Assembly (NCBI GenBank): GCA_946885765.1
Contig: CAMPHD010000269.1
Span: forward strand, 1-5,183
Origin: an uncultured Thalassospira sp.
GTDB lineage: Bacteria > Pseudomonadota > Alphaproteobacteria > Rhodospirillales_A > Thalassospiraceae
Length of the DNA stretch: 5,183 nucleotides
Direction: 5' to 3'
Shown in pieces: positions 1 through 5,183 of this stretch. Below the pieces are notes generated by a model. That model made no database searches. It was given only the letters and a program-made list of their open reading frames with translations, and was not told the origin of the DNA. Position 1 is the stretch's first letter, and each line of letters opens with the position of its first letter. The position numbers and the translations under genes were made by a program.

Positions 1-1223
1 GTATTTGGCGCGCCTATCAGGAACATAACCTGCGTTATTCGCAGGTGTCGCCGGTCAATATGTTCGAAGAAAAGAACACCGGTTCGAACCTTCCGGCCCA
101 GATCGATCTGTATGCGACGCCGGGCAATGAATACAAATTCATGTTCATGGCAAAGGGCGGCGGTTCGGCCAATAAGACGTTTTTGTACCAGCAGACCAAG
201 GCGCTTCTGAACCCCGAAAGCCTGCGCAAGTTCCTGGATGAGAAAATCAGAACGCTGGGTACCTCTGCCTGTCCGCCCTACCATCTTGCCATCGTGATTG
301 GCGGAACATCGGCCGAGGCGGCCCTTAAGACCGTTAAAATGGCATCGGCACGTTATTACGATAACCTGCCAACCGAAGGCGGGGTGCATGGTCAGGCCTA
401 TCGCGATCTTGAATGGGAACAGAAGGTCCTTGAGATGACGCGCGAGATGGGCATTGGCGCACAATTTGGCGGCAAGTATTTCTGCCACGATGTGCGTGTT
501 GTCCGCCTGCCGCGTCACGGGGCAAGCTGCCCCGTGGCCATTGGCGTTTCGTGCTCGGCCGACCGTCAGGTTCTGGGCAAGATCACCAAGGACGGCATTT
601 TCATCGAGGACCTTGAACACAACCCGGCAAAATACCTTCCGGAAGTGTCGGACGAACATCTTGATGACAATGTGGTCAAAGTTGACCTGAACCGTCCGAT
701 GGATGAAATCCGCAAACAGCTTTCCGGGTATTCTGTCAAGACGCGTCTGGCGCTGACCGGGACCGTGATCGTGGCGCGTGATATTGCGCACGCCAAAATC
801 AAGGAACGTCTTGATGCCGGCGAAGGCATGCCCGATTACATGAAAAACCACCCGGTTTATTATGCAGGCCCGGCAAAAACGCCCGAAGGCATGCCGTCCG
901 GTTCGTTCGGCCCGACCACGGCGGGACGCATGGATGCCTATGTCGAACAGTTCCAGGCCGCAGGCGGATCATTCGTGATGCTTGCCAAGGGCAACCGTTC
1001 GAAACAGGTCAAGGATGCGTGTAAAAACCACGGCGGGTTCTATCTTGGTTCCATTGGTGGTCCGGCCGCGCGCCTTGCGCAGGATTGCATCAAGAAGGTC
1101 GAAGTCCTTGAATATCCGGAACTGGGCATGGAAGCCGTCTGGAAGATCGAGGTCGAAGATTTCCCGGCCTTCATCGTAATCGATGACAAGGGCAATGATT
1201 TCTTTGCCGAATTTGGCATCTGA
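1..1223 (+). CDS. fumA: Class I (iron-sulfur) fumarate hydratase, 5' end missing
   Basis: Interconverts fumarate and L-malate in the TCA cycle in the cytoplasm, using an oxygen-sensitive [4Fe-4S] cluster. The reading frame is open to the left edge (first whole codon at 3), giving 406 residues; compared with E. coli FumA (about 548) roughly 134 N-terminal residues are missing. The GTG at 45 is an internal valine: the residues before it (LRYSQ) continue the family alignment. Numbering from that codon, cluster ligands are Cys76 (in TSACPPYH) and Cys170 (in GVSCSADR); the third ligand lies off the window. His158, Arg245, Thr291, Arg295 and Lys315 match, with identical spacing, the active-site residues I recall for Leishmania major fumarase (His334, Arg421, Thr467, Arg471, Lys491). 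Other family landmarks are [38 protein letters not shown] and [20 protein letters not shown]. The C-terminus is complete and ends just after [10 protein letters not shown]. All visible catalytic residues are present, so the gene looks functional. The symbol follows E. coli; fumB would be an equal match by family. Confidence 0.95.
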   Translation, partial: IWRAYQEHNLRYSQVSPVNMFEEKNTGSNLPAQIDLYATPGNEYKFMFMAKGGGSANKTFLYQQTKALLNPESLRKFLDEKIRTLGTSACPPYHLAIVIGGTSAEAALKTVKMASARYYDNLPTEGGVHGQAYRDLEWEQKVLEMTREMGIGAQFGGKYFCHDVRVVRLPRHGASCPVAIGVSCSADRQVLGKITKDGIFIEDLEHNPAKYLPEVSDEHLDDNVVKVDLNRPMDEIRKQLSGYSVKTRLALTGTVIVARDIAHAKIKERLDAGEGMPDYMKNHPVYYAGPAKTPEGMPSGSFGPTTAGRMDAYVEQFQAAGGSFVMLAKGNRSKQVKDACKNHGGFYLGSIGGPAARLAQDCIKKVEVLEYPELGMEAVWKIEVEDFPAFIVIDDKGNDFFAEFGI

Positions 1224-1242
1224 TTTCGATATTGCTGATTTG

Positions 1243-1279
1243 AAACAGGGCAGTGCGGCAATCCGTGCTGCCCTGTTTT
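1243..1279 (+). terminator. Intrinsic terminator of the fumarase gene
   Basis: A 16-base-pair stem (1243-1258 with 1263-1278) closes on the four-base loop CAAT. All pairs are Watson-Crick except two adjacent G-T wobbles (1254/1267 and 1255/1266). The outer arms are AAACAGGGCAG and CTGCCCTGTTT. The T run is short (1276-1279, three of its four bases inside the stem), but the stem is long and begins only 20 bases after the fumarase stop codon. The A-rich left foot could in principle also serve a minus-strand transcript, but no minus-strand gene reads into it. Confidence 0.85.
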
Positions 1280-1322
1280 CGTTCGTGGTCGGTTTTGCAT
1301 AGCTGACCCACAGTCAAAATTC

Positions 1323-1363
1323 TTGCCTTGATCGTGACTGCGTGGTCTGATTTTCGCAAAATC
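1323..1363 (+). promoter_or_regulatory. Possible promoter with overlapping palindrome, permease leader
   Basis: TTGCCT (1323-1328) and TCTGAT (1346-1351) are separated by 17 bases and each matches the sigma-70 consensus at four of six positions. A perfect 6-base inverted repeat, GATTTT-cgc-AAAATC (1349-1363), overlaps the proposed -10 element and could be an operator. The placement, after the fumarase terminator and 36 bases before the permease start, fits a separate promoter, but both boxes are weak matches and this is inference only. Confidence 0.3.
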
Positions 1364-1374
1364 AACCCTTTATC

Positions 1375-1378
1375 GGGA
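1375..1378 (+). promoter_or_regulatory. Ribosome binding site of the permease gene
   Basis: GGGA lies 8 bases before the ATG at 1387. It is a modest Shine-Dalgarno match but well spaced, and supports the first ATG of the frame as the start. Confidence 0.6.
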
Positions 1379-1386
1379 ATGCTGAT

Positions 1387-2307
1387 ATGTCTCGAACTTC
1401 TGCTGTTGCTGTTTCGTCGGCAACGGAAAGCCGTCTGGTCGGTGTGACATCGGCCCTGGCGACGGTGGCGATCTGGGCGGCGTGGCTGATTGTCACGCGC
1501 TATGCCATGACATCCGATTTTACTGCGGTCGATATCGGGCTTTTGCGCTTTGTCGTGCCGTTTGTCTTGCTTGCCCCGATCTGGCTCAAACGCGGGATCT
1601 GGCCCAAGGGGCTTTCGATTGCCAATGGCCTGATCATGCTGGTGGGATCAGGCGCGTTTTATACGCTTCTGGTCGCCAGTGCCCTGCAATATGTTCCGGC
1701 AAGTCATGTTGGCATTTTGCTGCCCGGTGTGATGGCGGTCTGGGCAGTTCTGATTGCGGTTGCGATGTTTGGCGAACGGCCGGGCTGGGTCCGGCTGGCG
1801 GGTTATGCCACGGTAATTACCGGTATCGTCCTGTTGGCGGTGCTTAAACCCGGCCATTCGACCGGCGACACGATCCTTTATGGGTATGGGCTTGTATCGG
1901 CCGGGGCATTTATGTGGGCGTGTTATACCCATGCAATGCGTCAAAGCGGCCTTGGCGCGCTGGAAGCCGCGGCATTTGTCGGGTTCTGGTCGTTTGTGAT
2001 CATGGCGGTGGTGGCCCTGTTTACGGGAACACACATCCCTGATGCCCCCATGGATGATGTGTTGCTGCTGCTCGTCACACAGGGCCTGCTGGCGGGATGC
2101 GTTGCGGTGGTGACCTATGGGCTTGCGGTGCGTCATATCGGGTCAACCGGTGCCTCGGCCTTTGGCGCGATGACCCCGGCATTGACCGCCCTTGGCGGTG
2201 TGTTCCTGCTTGGCGAGGAAGGCAACTTTGCGCTGGCGATTGCGGTGGGATTGGTGATTTTCGGTGTGATGGTCGCATCGGGTGTTTTCCGCAAGGTTTT
2301 GCGTTAG
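1387..2307 (+). CDS. EamA/DMT-superfamily inner-membrane transporter
   Basis: A 306-residue polytopic membrane protein of the drug/metabolite transporter superfamily, expected to move a small metabolite (often an amino acid or related compound, commonly outward) across the inner membrane. The substrate cannot be told from the sequence. About ten hydrophobic helices are visible, roughly at residues 17-39, 48-67, 77-98, 105-128, 134-153, 162-183, 190-212, 224-245, 255-277 and 281-299, arranged as two five-helix EamA repeats (about 20-152 and 165-297). Typical family features are LLRFVVPF after helix 2 begins, YVPASHVGILLPGVMAVWAVL in helix 4 of the first repeat, and the matching stretch IGSTGASAFGAMTPALTAL followed by FLLGEE in the second. 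Length is normal for the family. The start is the first ATG, with GGGA 8 bases upstream. Terminators precede and follow it, so it is probably transcribed alone. Family assignment is secure; function beyond that is not. Confidence 0.9.
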   Translation: MSRTSAVAVSSATESRLVGVTSALATVAIWAAWLIVTRYAMTSDFTAVDIGLLRFVVPFVLLAPIWLKRGIWPKGLSIANGLIMLVGSGAFYTLLVASALQYVPASHVGILLPGVMAVWAVLIAVAMFGERPGWVRLAGYATVITGIVLLAVLKPGHSTGDTILYGYGLVSAGAFMWACYTHAMRQSGLGALEAAAFVGFWSFVIMAVVALFTGTHIPDAPMDDVLLLLVTQGLLAGCVAVVTYGLAVRHIGSTGASAFGAMTPALTALGGVFLLGEEGNFALAIAVGLVIFGVMVASGVFRKVLR

Positions 2308-2334
2308 ACCCTTGTTGCCAATGAGATGTTTCAG

Positions 2335-2379
2335 GGCGCTGGTGGCGGGATAATTCATTCCTGCTGCCGGTGCCTTTTT
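2335..2379 (+). terminator. Intrinsic terminator of the permease gene
   Basis: A 15-base-pair GC-rich stem (2335-2349 with 2360-2374) encloses a 10-base AT-rich loop and is followed directly by TTTTT (2375-2379). Five of the pairs are G-T wobbles, all of which would be A-C mismatches in a minus-strand transcript, so the hairpin works only for forward transcription. It starts 27 bases after the permease stop codon. Confidence 0.9.
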
Positions 2380-2404
2380 CTTTGGGATGCGCAGTTCTGC
2401 CGAT

Positions 2405-2426
2405 GCGGATAGAAAATTCTTTTCGC
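2405..2426. repeat. AT-rich imperfect palindrome in the chemoreceptor leader
   Basis: A 22-base element with dyad symmetry: left half GCGGATAGAAA, right half ATTCTTTTCGC; 8 of 11 positions match between one half and the reverse complement of the other. The core is AGAA-AA-TTCT and the outer arms are GCG/CGC. The small centre makes it more like a protein-binding site than an RNA hairpin. It sits about 150 bases before the chemoreceptor start, just after the permease terminator. No regulator can be named. Confidence 0.4.
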
Positions 2427-2429
2427 AGG

Positions 2430-2464
2430 TGCAAAATCACGTTAGCATCATATTCGTGATTGCA
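2430..2464. repeat. Inverted repeat AATCACG/CGTGATT in the chemoreceptor leader
   Basis: Perfect 7-base arms AATCACG (2435-2441) and CGTGATT (2455-2461) are 13 bases apart. Beyond them TGCA occurs on both outer sides (2430-2433 and 2461-2464), out of register by two bases, so the arms extend to about 10 matched bases with a two-base bulge. It lies about 110 bases before the chemoreceptor start, where an upstream promoter or operator would be expected. It could be an operator for a dimeric regulator or an RNA hairpin; it lacks a T run, so it is not a terminator. The remaining leader (2465-2563) shows no convincing promoter match. Confidence 0.5.
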
Positions 2465-2563
2465 AAGGCGCAGTCAGCAACAATCGGCAGGCAACGAGGC
2501 TTGTAAGACAATCGTGCGACCGGATGGCGTTACGCCCGGTCGATTTCAGATGTCCCATGCCTC

Positions 2564-2568
2564 GGAGA
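2564..2568 (+). promoter_or_regulatory. Ribosome binding site deciding the chemoreceptor start
   Basis: GGAGA lies 6 bases before the ATG at 2575. The two earlier in-frame ATGs, at 2524 and 2557, have no purine-rich Shine-Dalgarno sequence in front of them, so 2575 is the preferred start. Confidence 0.7.
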
Positions 2569-2574
2569 ATTTCA

Positions 2575-4008
2575 ATGTTTGCCGGTTTCATGCGTTCCGT
2601 TTCCCCCGATGATGATATCCGTTCAAAACAGGGCCGCGAGGCAGGTCTTGGCGATATTTTACGTCTATTGCGCACGGTTGGGACGATTGCCGATGAAGCA
2701 CGGCAAAGAGATGCGGCGATTGCTGGTATCCTTGATGCGGTCTGCGATTATTGCCACTGGCCTGTCGGGCATGCCTATCTGCGGCGTGAAAACAATACAT
2801 TGTCTTCGGCAGGTGTCTGGTCCATCGGGCAGGGCGTATCGCCGGGCGATCTGGCAGATTTTCGGTCGCAGTCCGAGGAAACTGTTTTCAATATCGGGCA
2901 GGGCCTGATCGGGTCGGTGGCAAAGACGGGGGAACCTGTCTGCATCGAAAACGTTACAGCAAAGGACGGCTTCCTGCGCGCCAGCGGGGCCGCCCGGAAC
3001 GGGTTGCAGGGCTGTTTTGCGCTGCCGGTCAGAATGGCCGGTAAAGTGGTTGCCGTCATCGAATTTTTCAGTCGCGATATCGCCCGTCTTGATGACGAGA
3101 TGCTTGAACTGCTTGGCTTTGTCGGCGGGCAGGTCGCACGCGTGCTTGAACGTGATGCGGCCCATGCCGCGCGCGAAAAACTGGCATCGAATTTTGAAAG
3201 TCGGGTGCAGGGCACGGTCGGGATGCTTGGTGCCGCGGTTAGCCAGATGCGCAGTGCGCTTGATGTGCTGGGCGATAGCAACCGGCGGACGGACGAATGC
3301 AGCAAGGGGATTGATCAGGCGGCCCATGCCGCCCTTTCCCGGATTGAAAATGTCGCCGGGCAGATGGATGCGCTTCAGGCCGCATTGACCACGATTGGCG
3401 ATGATGCCGGGGCGAATGTGGAAACCACCCGTGCATTGGGAGCGCAGGCACGTGACATGCGCGATGAATTTGCCAAATTACAGGTGCGTGCAGCCGATGC
3501 GGGCAAGATGCTGTCAACGATTTCGGCCATCGCCAGCCAGATCAAATTGCTGGGGCTGAATGCCTCGATCGAGGCGGCACGCGTTGGCGAAGCTGGTAAA
3601 GGATTTGCCATTGTTGCCAAGGAAGTCAAGGCGTTGGCAGGGCAGTCCGAAGCGGCAACCGCCGAAATCGCGCAGTGGATGGATGGTGTTACCGGGGCGA
3701 TTTCAAAGGCCGGGACGGAGATCGACCTAATTTCGGATGCAATGGGCGACTTGCAGGCACGCGCTGAAATCACCGCGGATCAAACCGGTGGGCAGGTTGA
3801 AATTTGCCGTACTGTTGCGGGGGATGCGCTTGATGCGTTGAAACAGGCACGTGTGGTTGGTGCCAGTGTTACCGATATTGCAGAAGCAATTTCCCATAAC
3901 GGGCAGGTCGCGGGCGAACTTTCCGATGCCGCGCGGAACCTTGAAACGCAGGGATCGGAACTCAGTCATCGGGTCGAGGGCTTTGTTGGTCAGATCCTTG
4001 CGATGTGA
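2575..4008 (+). CDS. Soluble GAF-domain methyl-accepting chemotaxis protein
   Basis: Cytoplasmic chemoreceptor of 477 residues that should pass an intracellular signal, sensed by its GAF domain, to the CheA-CheW chemotaxis kinase complex. Residues about 33-193 form the GAF domain, recognised by HWPVGHAYLR, GQGLIGSVAKTGEPV, LQGCFALPV and VVAVIEFFSR. From about 194 to the end the protein is alanine-rich coiled coil with the diagnostic MCP hairpin tip at about 324-351 (LLGLNASIEAARVGEAGKGFAIVAKEV), preserving the Glu, Arg and Gly-Glu positions that contact CheA and CheW. The two arms are of similar length (about 130-140 residues), as expected for a folded-back hairpin. There is no transmembrane segment, periplasmic domain or HAMP domain, and no C-terminal NWETF-type tether for CheR/CheB. 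A CDYCH sequence (residues 57-61) lies in the GAF domain. The start at 2575 is chosen for its GGAGA; starting at 2524 would add 17 residues without recognisable features. No che genes lie nearby. The GAF ligand is unknown. Confidence 0.95.
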   Translation: MFAGFMRSVSPDDDIRSKQGREAGLGDILRLLRTVGTIADEARQRDAAIAGILDAVCDYCHWPVGHAYLRRENNTLSSAGVWSIGQGVSPGDLADFRSQSEETVFNIGQGLIGSVAKTGEPVCIENVTAKDGFLRASGAARNGLQGCFALPVRMAGKVVAVIEFFSRDIARLDDEMLELLGFVGGQVARVLERDAAHAAREKLASNFESRVQGTVGMLGAAVSQMRSALDVLGDSNRRTDECSKGIDQAAHAALSRIENVAGQMDALQAALTTIGDDAGANVETTRALGAQARDMRDEFAKLQVRAADAGKMLSTISAIASQIKLLGLNASIEAARVGEAGKGFAIVAKEVKALAGQSEAATAEIAQWMDGVTGAISKAGTEIDLISDAMGDLQARAEITADQTGGQVEICRTVAGDALDALKQARVVGASVTDIAEAISHNGQVAGELSDAARNLETQGSELSHRVEGFVGQILAM

Positions 4009-4011
4009 GGG

Positions 4012-5154
4012 TTAGACTATCCTGTCGGGGAATTTCGATGTGCGCTTTGCCACCATGCGGGCCAATGGTGGACCAAACAACAGCACCATGAAAAAGCGCG
4101 TTGCCTGTAGCACCAGAATGAAGGACAGGTCGACATTGGTGCTGGCCGCGATGATGGCAACTGAGTCAAGCCCGCCGGGGCTGGTGGCGAGATAGGCGGT
4201 CAGTGGATCGACATCCATGAAAATCACCAGCAAAACCGATATTCCAGCACAAAAACCGATCAGAACGAAAATCGAAATCAGGATTTTCGGCAGGGCATAA
4301 GCCGCGTGGCGTAAAACTGCAGGCGTGAATTTCAACCCGATCATCCAACCGATCACCGCATAGGTCAGGCCAAGAAACCATTCTGGCAGGACGATATCGA
4401 TCATACCGGTGATGCTTAGCACCATGACGACGATCATCGGTACCAGAAGCGGCCCCGATGGCAAACGTGACTTTGCCCCGACAATGCACAGGATGACGGC
4501 AATTGCCACTGTGATGCCGAAATCGCCGATATCAAACGGGCTAAACCATTGATGCGGATTGGCCGCCGCCAATGCCGGATCGACCCAGAAATTGGCGACA
4601 CTTGATGCCACGGCAACCACAATCACCACCCGGACATATTGCATGAAGGCCACTAGTCTGGCATCGGCGCCAAAGGCCTCGGCCATGATGACCATGGCGG
4701 ATGCGGCACCCGGCGATGATCCCCAGATGCCTGCCGTTCCCGGCAGGACCTGCTTGATGCACAATATCCAGCCCAAAAAGCTGCTGGCGATCAATGTCAG
4801 TGCCGTAACGCCCAGAACCAGCGGCCAGTCATGCATGAAGGATGTGATGATCCCGGCGGTCATCGACCCGCCAACCATGCAGCCAAGCACCGATTGCGCG
4901 CCAAGATAGATCGGCTTTGGCATGGCGATGGTGGCGCCATTGGTGCCCATGACAATGCCGACAATCATCGGACCGAGCAAAAGGGCGGCCGGGATATCCG
5001 CATCATGCAGGATCACGGACAGCACAAGCGAAACACCAATCAGCAATCCCCATTGCAGAAGATGCGGCATTTTGCCGAACTTTTCCCGATCAGGGGGCAA
5101 GTTGGGTTTTGGGGACTTGGGTGCGTGGGGCGCATGGGGCGAGGTATCTGGCAC
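4012..5154 (-). CDS. AbrB-duplication family inner-membrane protein (COG3180 type)
   Basis: A 380-residue polytopic membrane protein of the family called 'AbrB' after the E. coli regulator of aidB, also labelled ammonia-monooxygenase-like in older annotation. Its biochemical role is not settled; transport is plausible from the fold. About a dozen hydrophobic segments follow a 30-residue proline- and histidine-rich, probably cytoplasmic, N-terminal tail. An internal duplication is plain: IPAALLLGPM (54-63) against LPSGPLLVPM (231-240), and GSSPGAASAMVIMAEA (145-160) against ATSPGGLDSVAIIAAS (323-338), each pair about 177-178 residues apart, with an arginine in the helix after each SPG motif (Arg175, Arg353). 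The chosen start is a GTG at 5154 with AAAGG seven bases before it. The frame stays open to the right edge, and Met29 is an alternative start that would remove the polar tail. It converges on the chemoreceptor gene with three bases between stops. Family is secure; function is not. Confidence 0.9.
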   Translation of the reverse strand: MPDTSPHAPHAPKSPKPNLPPDREKFGKMPHLLQWGLLIGVSLVLSVILHDADIPAALLLGPMIVGIVMGTNGATIAMPKPIYLGAQSVLGCMVGGSMTAGIITSFMHDWPLVLGVTALTLIASSFLGWILCIKQVLPGTAGIWGSSPGAASAMVIMAEAFGADARLVAFMQYVRVVIVVAVASSVANFWVDPALAAANPHQWFSPFDIGDFGITVAIAVILCIVGAKSRLPSGPLLVPMIVVMVLSITGMIDIVLPEWFLGLTYAVIGWMIGLKFTPAVLRHAAYALPKILISIFVLIGFCAGISVLLVIFMDVDPLTAYLATSPGGLDSVAIIAASTNVDLSFILVLQATRFFMVLLFGPPLARMVAKRTSKFPDRIV

Positions 5155-5161
5155 GGGAAAG

Positions 5162-5166
5162 CCTTT
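5162..5166 (-). promoter_or_regulatory. Ribosome binding site of the AbrB-family gene
   Basis: On the minus strand AAAGG stands seven bases before the GTG at 5154. This favours GTG over the internal ATG (Met29, at 5070), whose nearest purine run (GGGAAAAG) is less well spaced. The promoter lies beyond the window. Confidence 0.5.
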
Positions 5167-5183
5167 GTTTGGGGCGGCAGGGT

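Noticed and set aside
45..47. GTG as the start codon of the fumarase gene
   Set aside because: The frame is open upstream to the window edge and the upstream residues (LRYSQ before VSP) match the family, so this valine is internal and the gene is cut by the window, not short.
2290..2303. Short inverted repeat CGCAA-ggtt-TTGCG at the end of the permease gene
   Set aside because: Only five base pairs, inside coding sequence, with no T run, and a much better terminator follows 30 bases later.
2391..2400. GCAG-TT-CTGC palindrome after the permease terminator
   Set aside because: Ten bases with a two-base centre is easily expected by chance and has no supporting context.
2075..2440. Minus-strand frame spanning the permease 3' end and the intergenic region
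   Set aside because: It reads through the terminator hairpin, its product is basic and of low complexity with no domain, and it has no evident ribosome binding site. It is best explained as a shadow of the permease gene.
2380..2574. Sigma-28 or sigma-54 promoter for the chemoreceptor, as is common for motility genes
   Set aside because: No TAAA-N15-GCCGATAA-like or GG-N10-GC-like arrangement was found by eye; weak sigma-70 pairings such as a TAGCAT at 2443-2448 lack a credible -35 partner.
2665..3327. Long minus-strand open frame (220 codons) opposite the chemoreceptor
   Set aside because: It lies wholly within a well-supported gene on the other strand, has no recognisable domain, and reads as a GC-rich shadow. 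The same applies to the minus-strand frame at 1648-2136 and to the other overlapping frames.
1..5183. A novel multi-gene defence, mobile or biosynthetic system
   Set aside because: All four genes belong to recognised families, are separated by terminators or opposite orientation, and there are no repeats, integrase, tRNA-like boundaries or toxin-antitoxin-sized genes.

Overview
The window looks like ordinary chromosomal housekeeping and accessory DNA from a Gram-negative bacterium of moderately high GC content, most likely an alphaproteobacterium. Codon style, the soluble GAF chemoreceptor with an alphaproteobacterial-type signalling tail, and the class I fumarase would suit a marine Rhodospirillales genus such as Thalassospira. 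That taxonomic guess rests on impression and was not tested by any search. No RNA genes, insertion sequences, CRISPR arrays, attachment sites or phage genes were seen.

Layout from left to right: (1) the 3' three quarters of an iron-sulfur class I fumarase gene, cut by the left edge and closed by a strong intrinsic terminator at 1243-1279; (2) a complete ten-helix EamA/DMT-family permease (1387-2307) with its own leader and its own intrinsic terminator (2335-2379); (3) a leader of about 195 bases (2380-2574) containing two dyad-symmetric elements, followed by a soluble GAF-MCP chemoreceptor (2575-4008); (4) on the opposite strand, converging on the chemoreceptor with only three bases between the stop codons, a 380-residue membrane protein of the AbrB-duplication family (4012-5154, minus strand), whose start lies close to the right edge.

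The genes do not form an operon. The two forward genes that precede the chemoreceptor are each followed by a hairpin terminator, and the last gene is divergently oriented from everything else, so there are probably four independent transcription units. The functions (TCA-cycle hydratase, small-molecule export, intracellular sensing coupled to chemotaxis, and a membrane protein of uncertain role) share no evident pathway. No undescribed multi-gene system was found. The items worth a second look are small: a haem-c-like CxxCH motif inside the GAF domain of the chemoreceptor, the paired dyads in its leader, a palindrome over a possible promoter of the permease, the very tight convergent gene junction, and start-site choices that automated annotation could get wrong.
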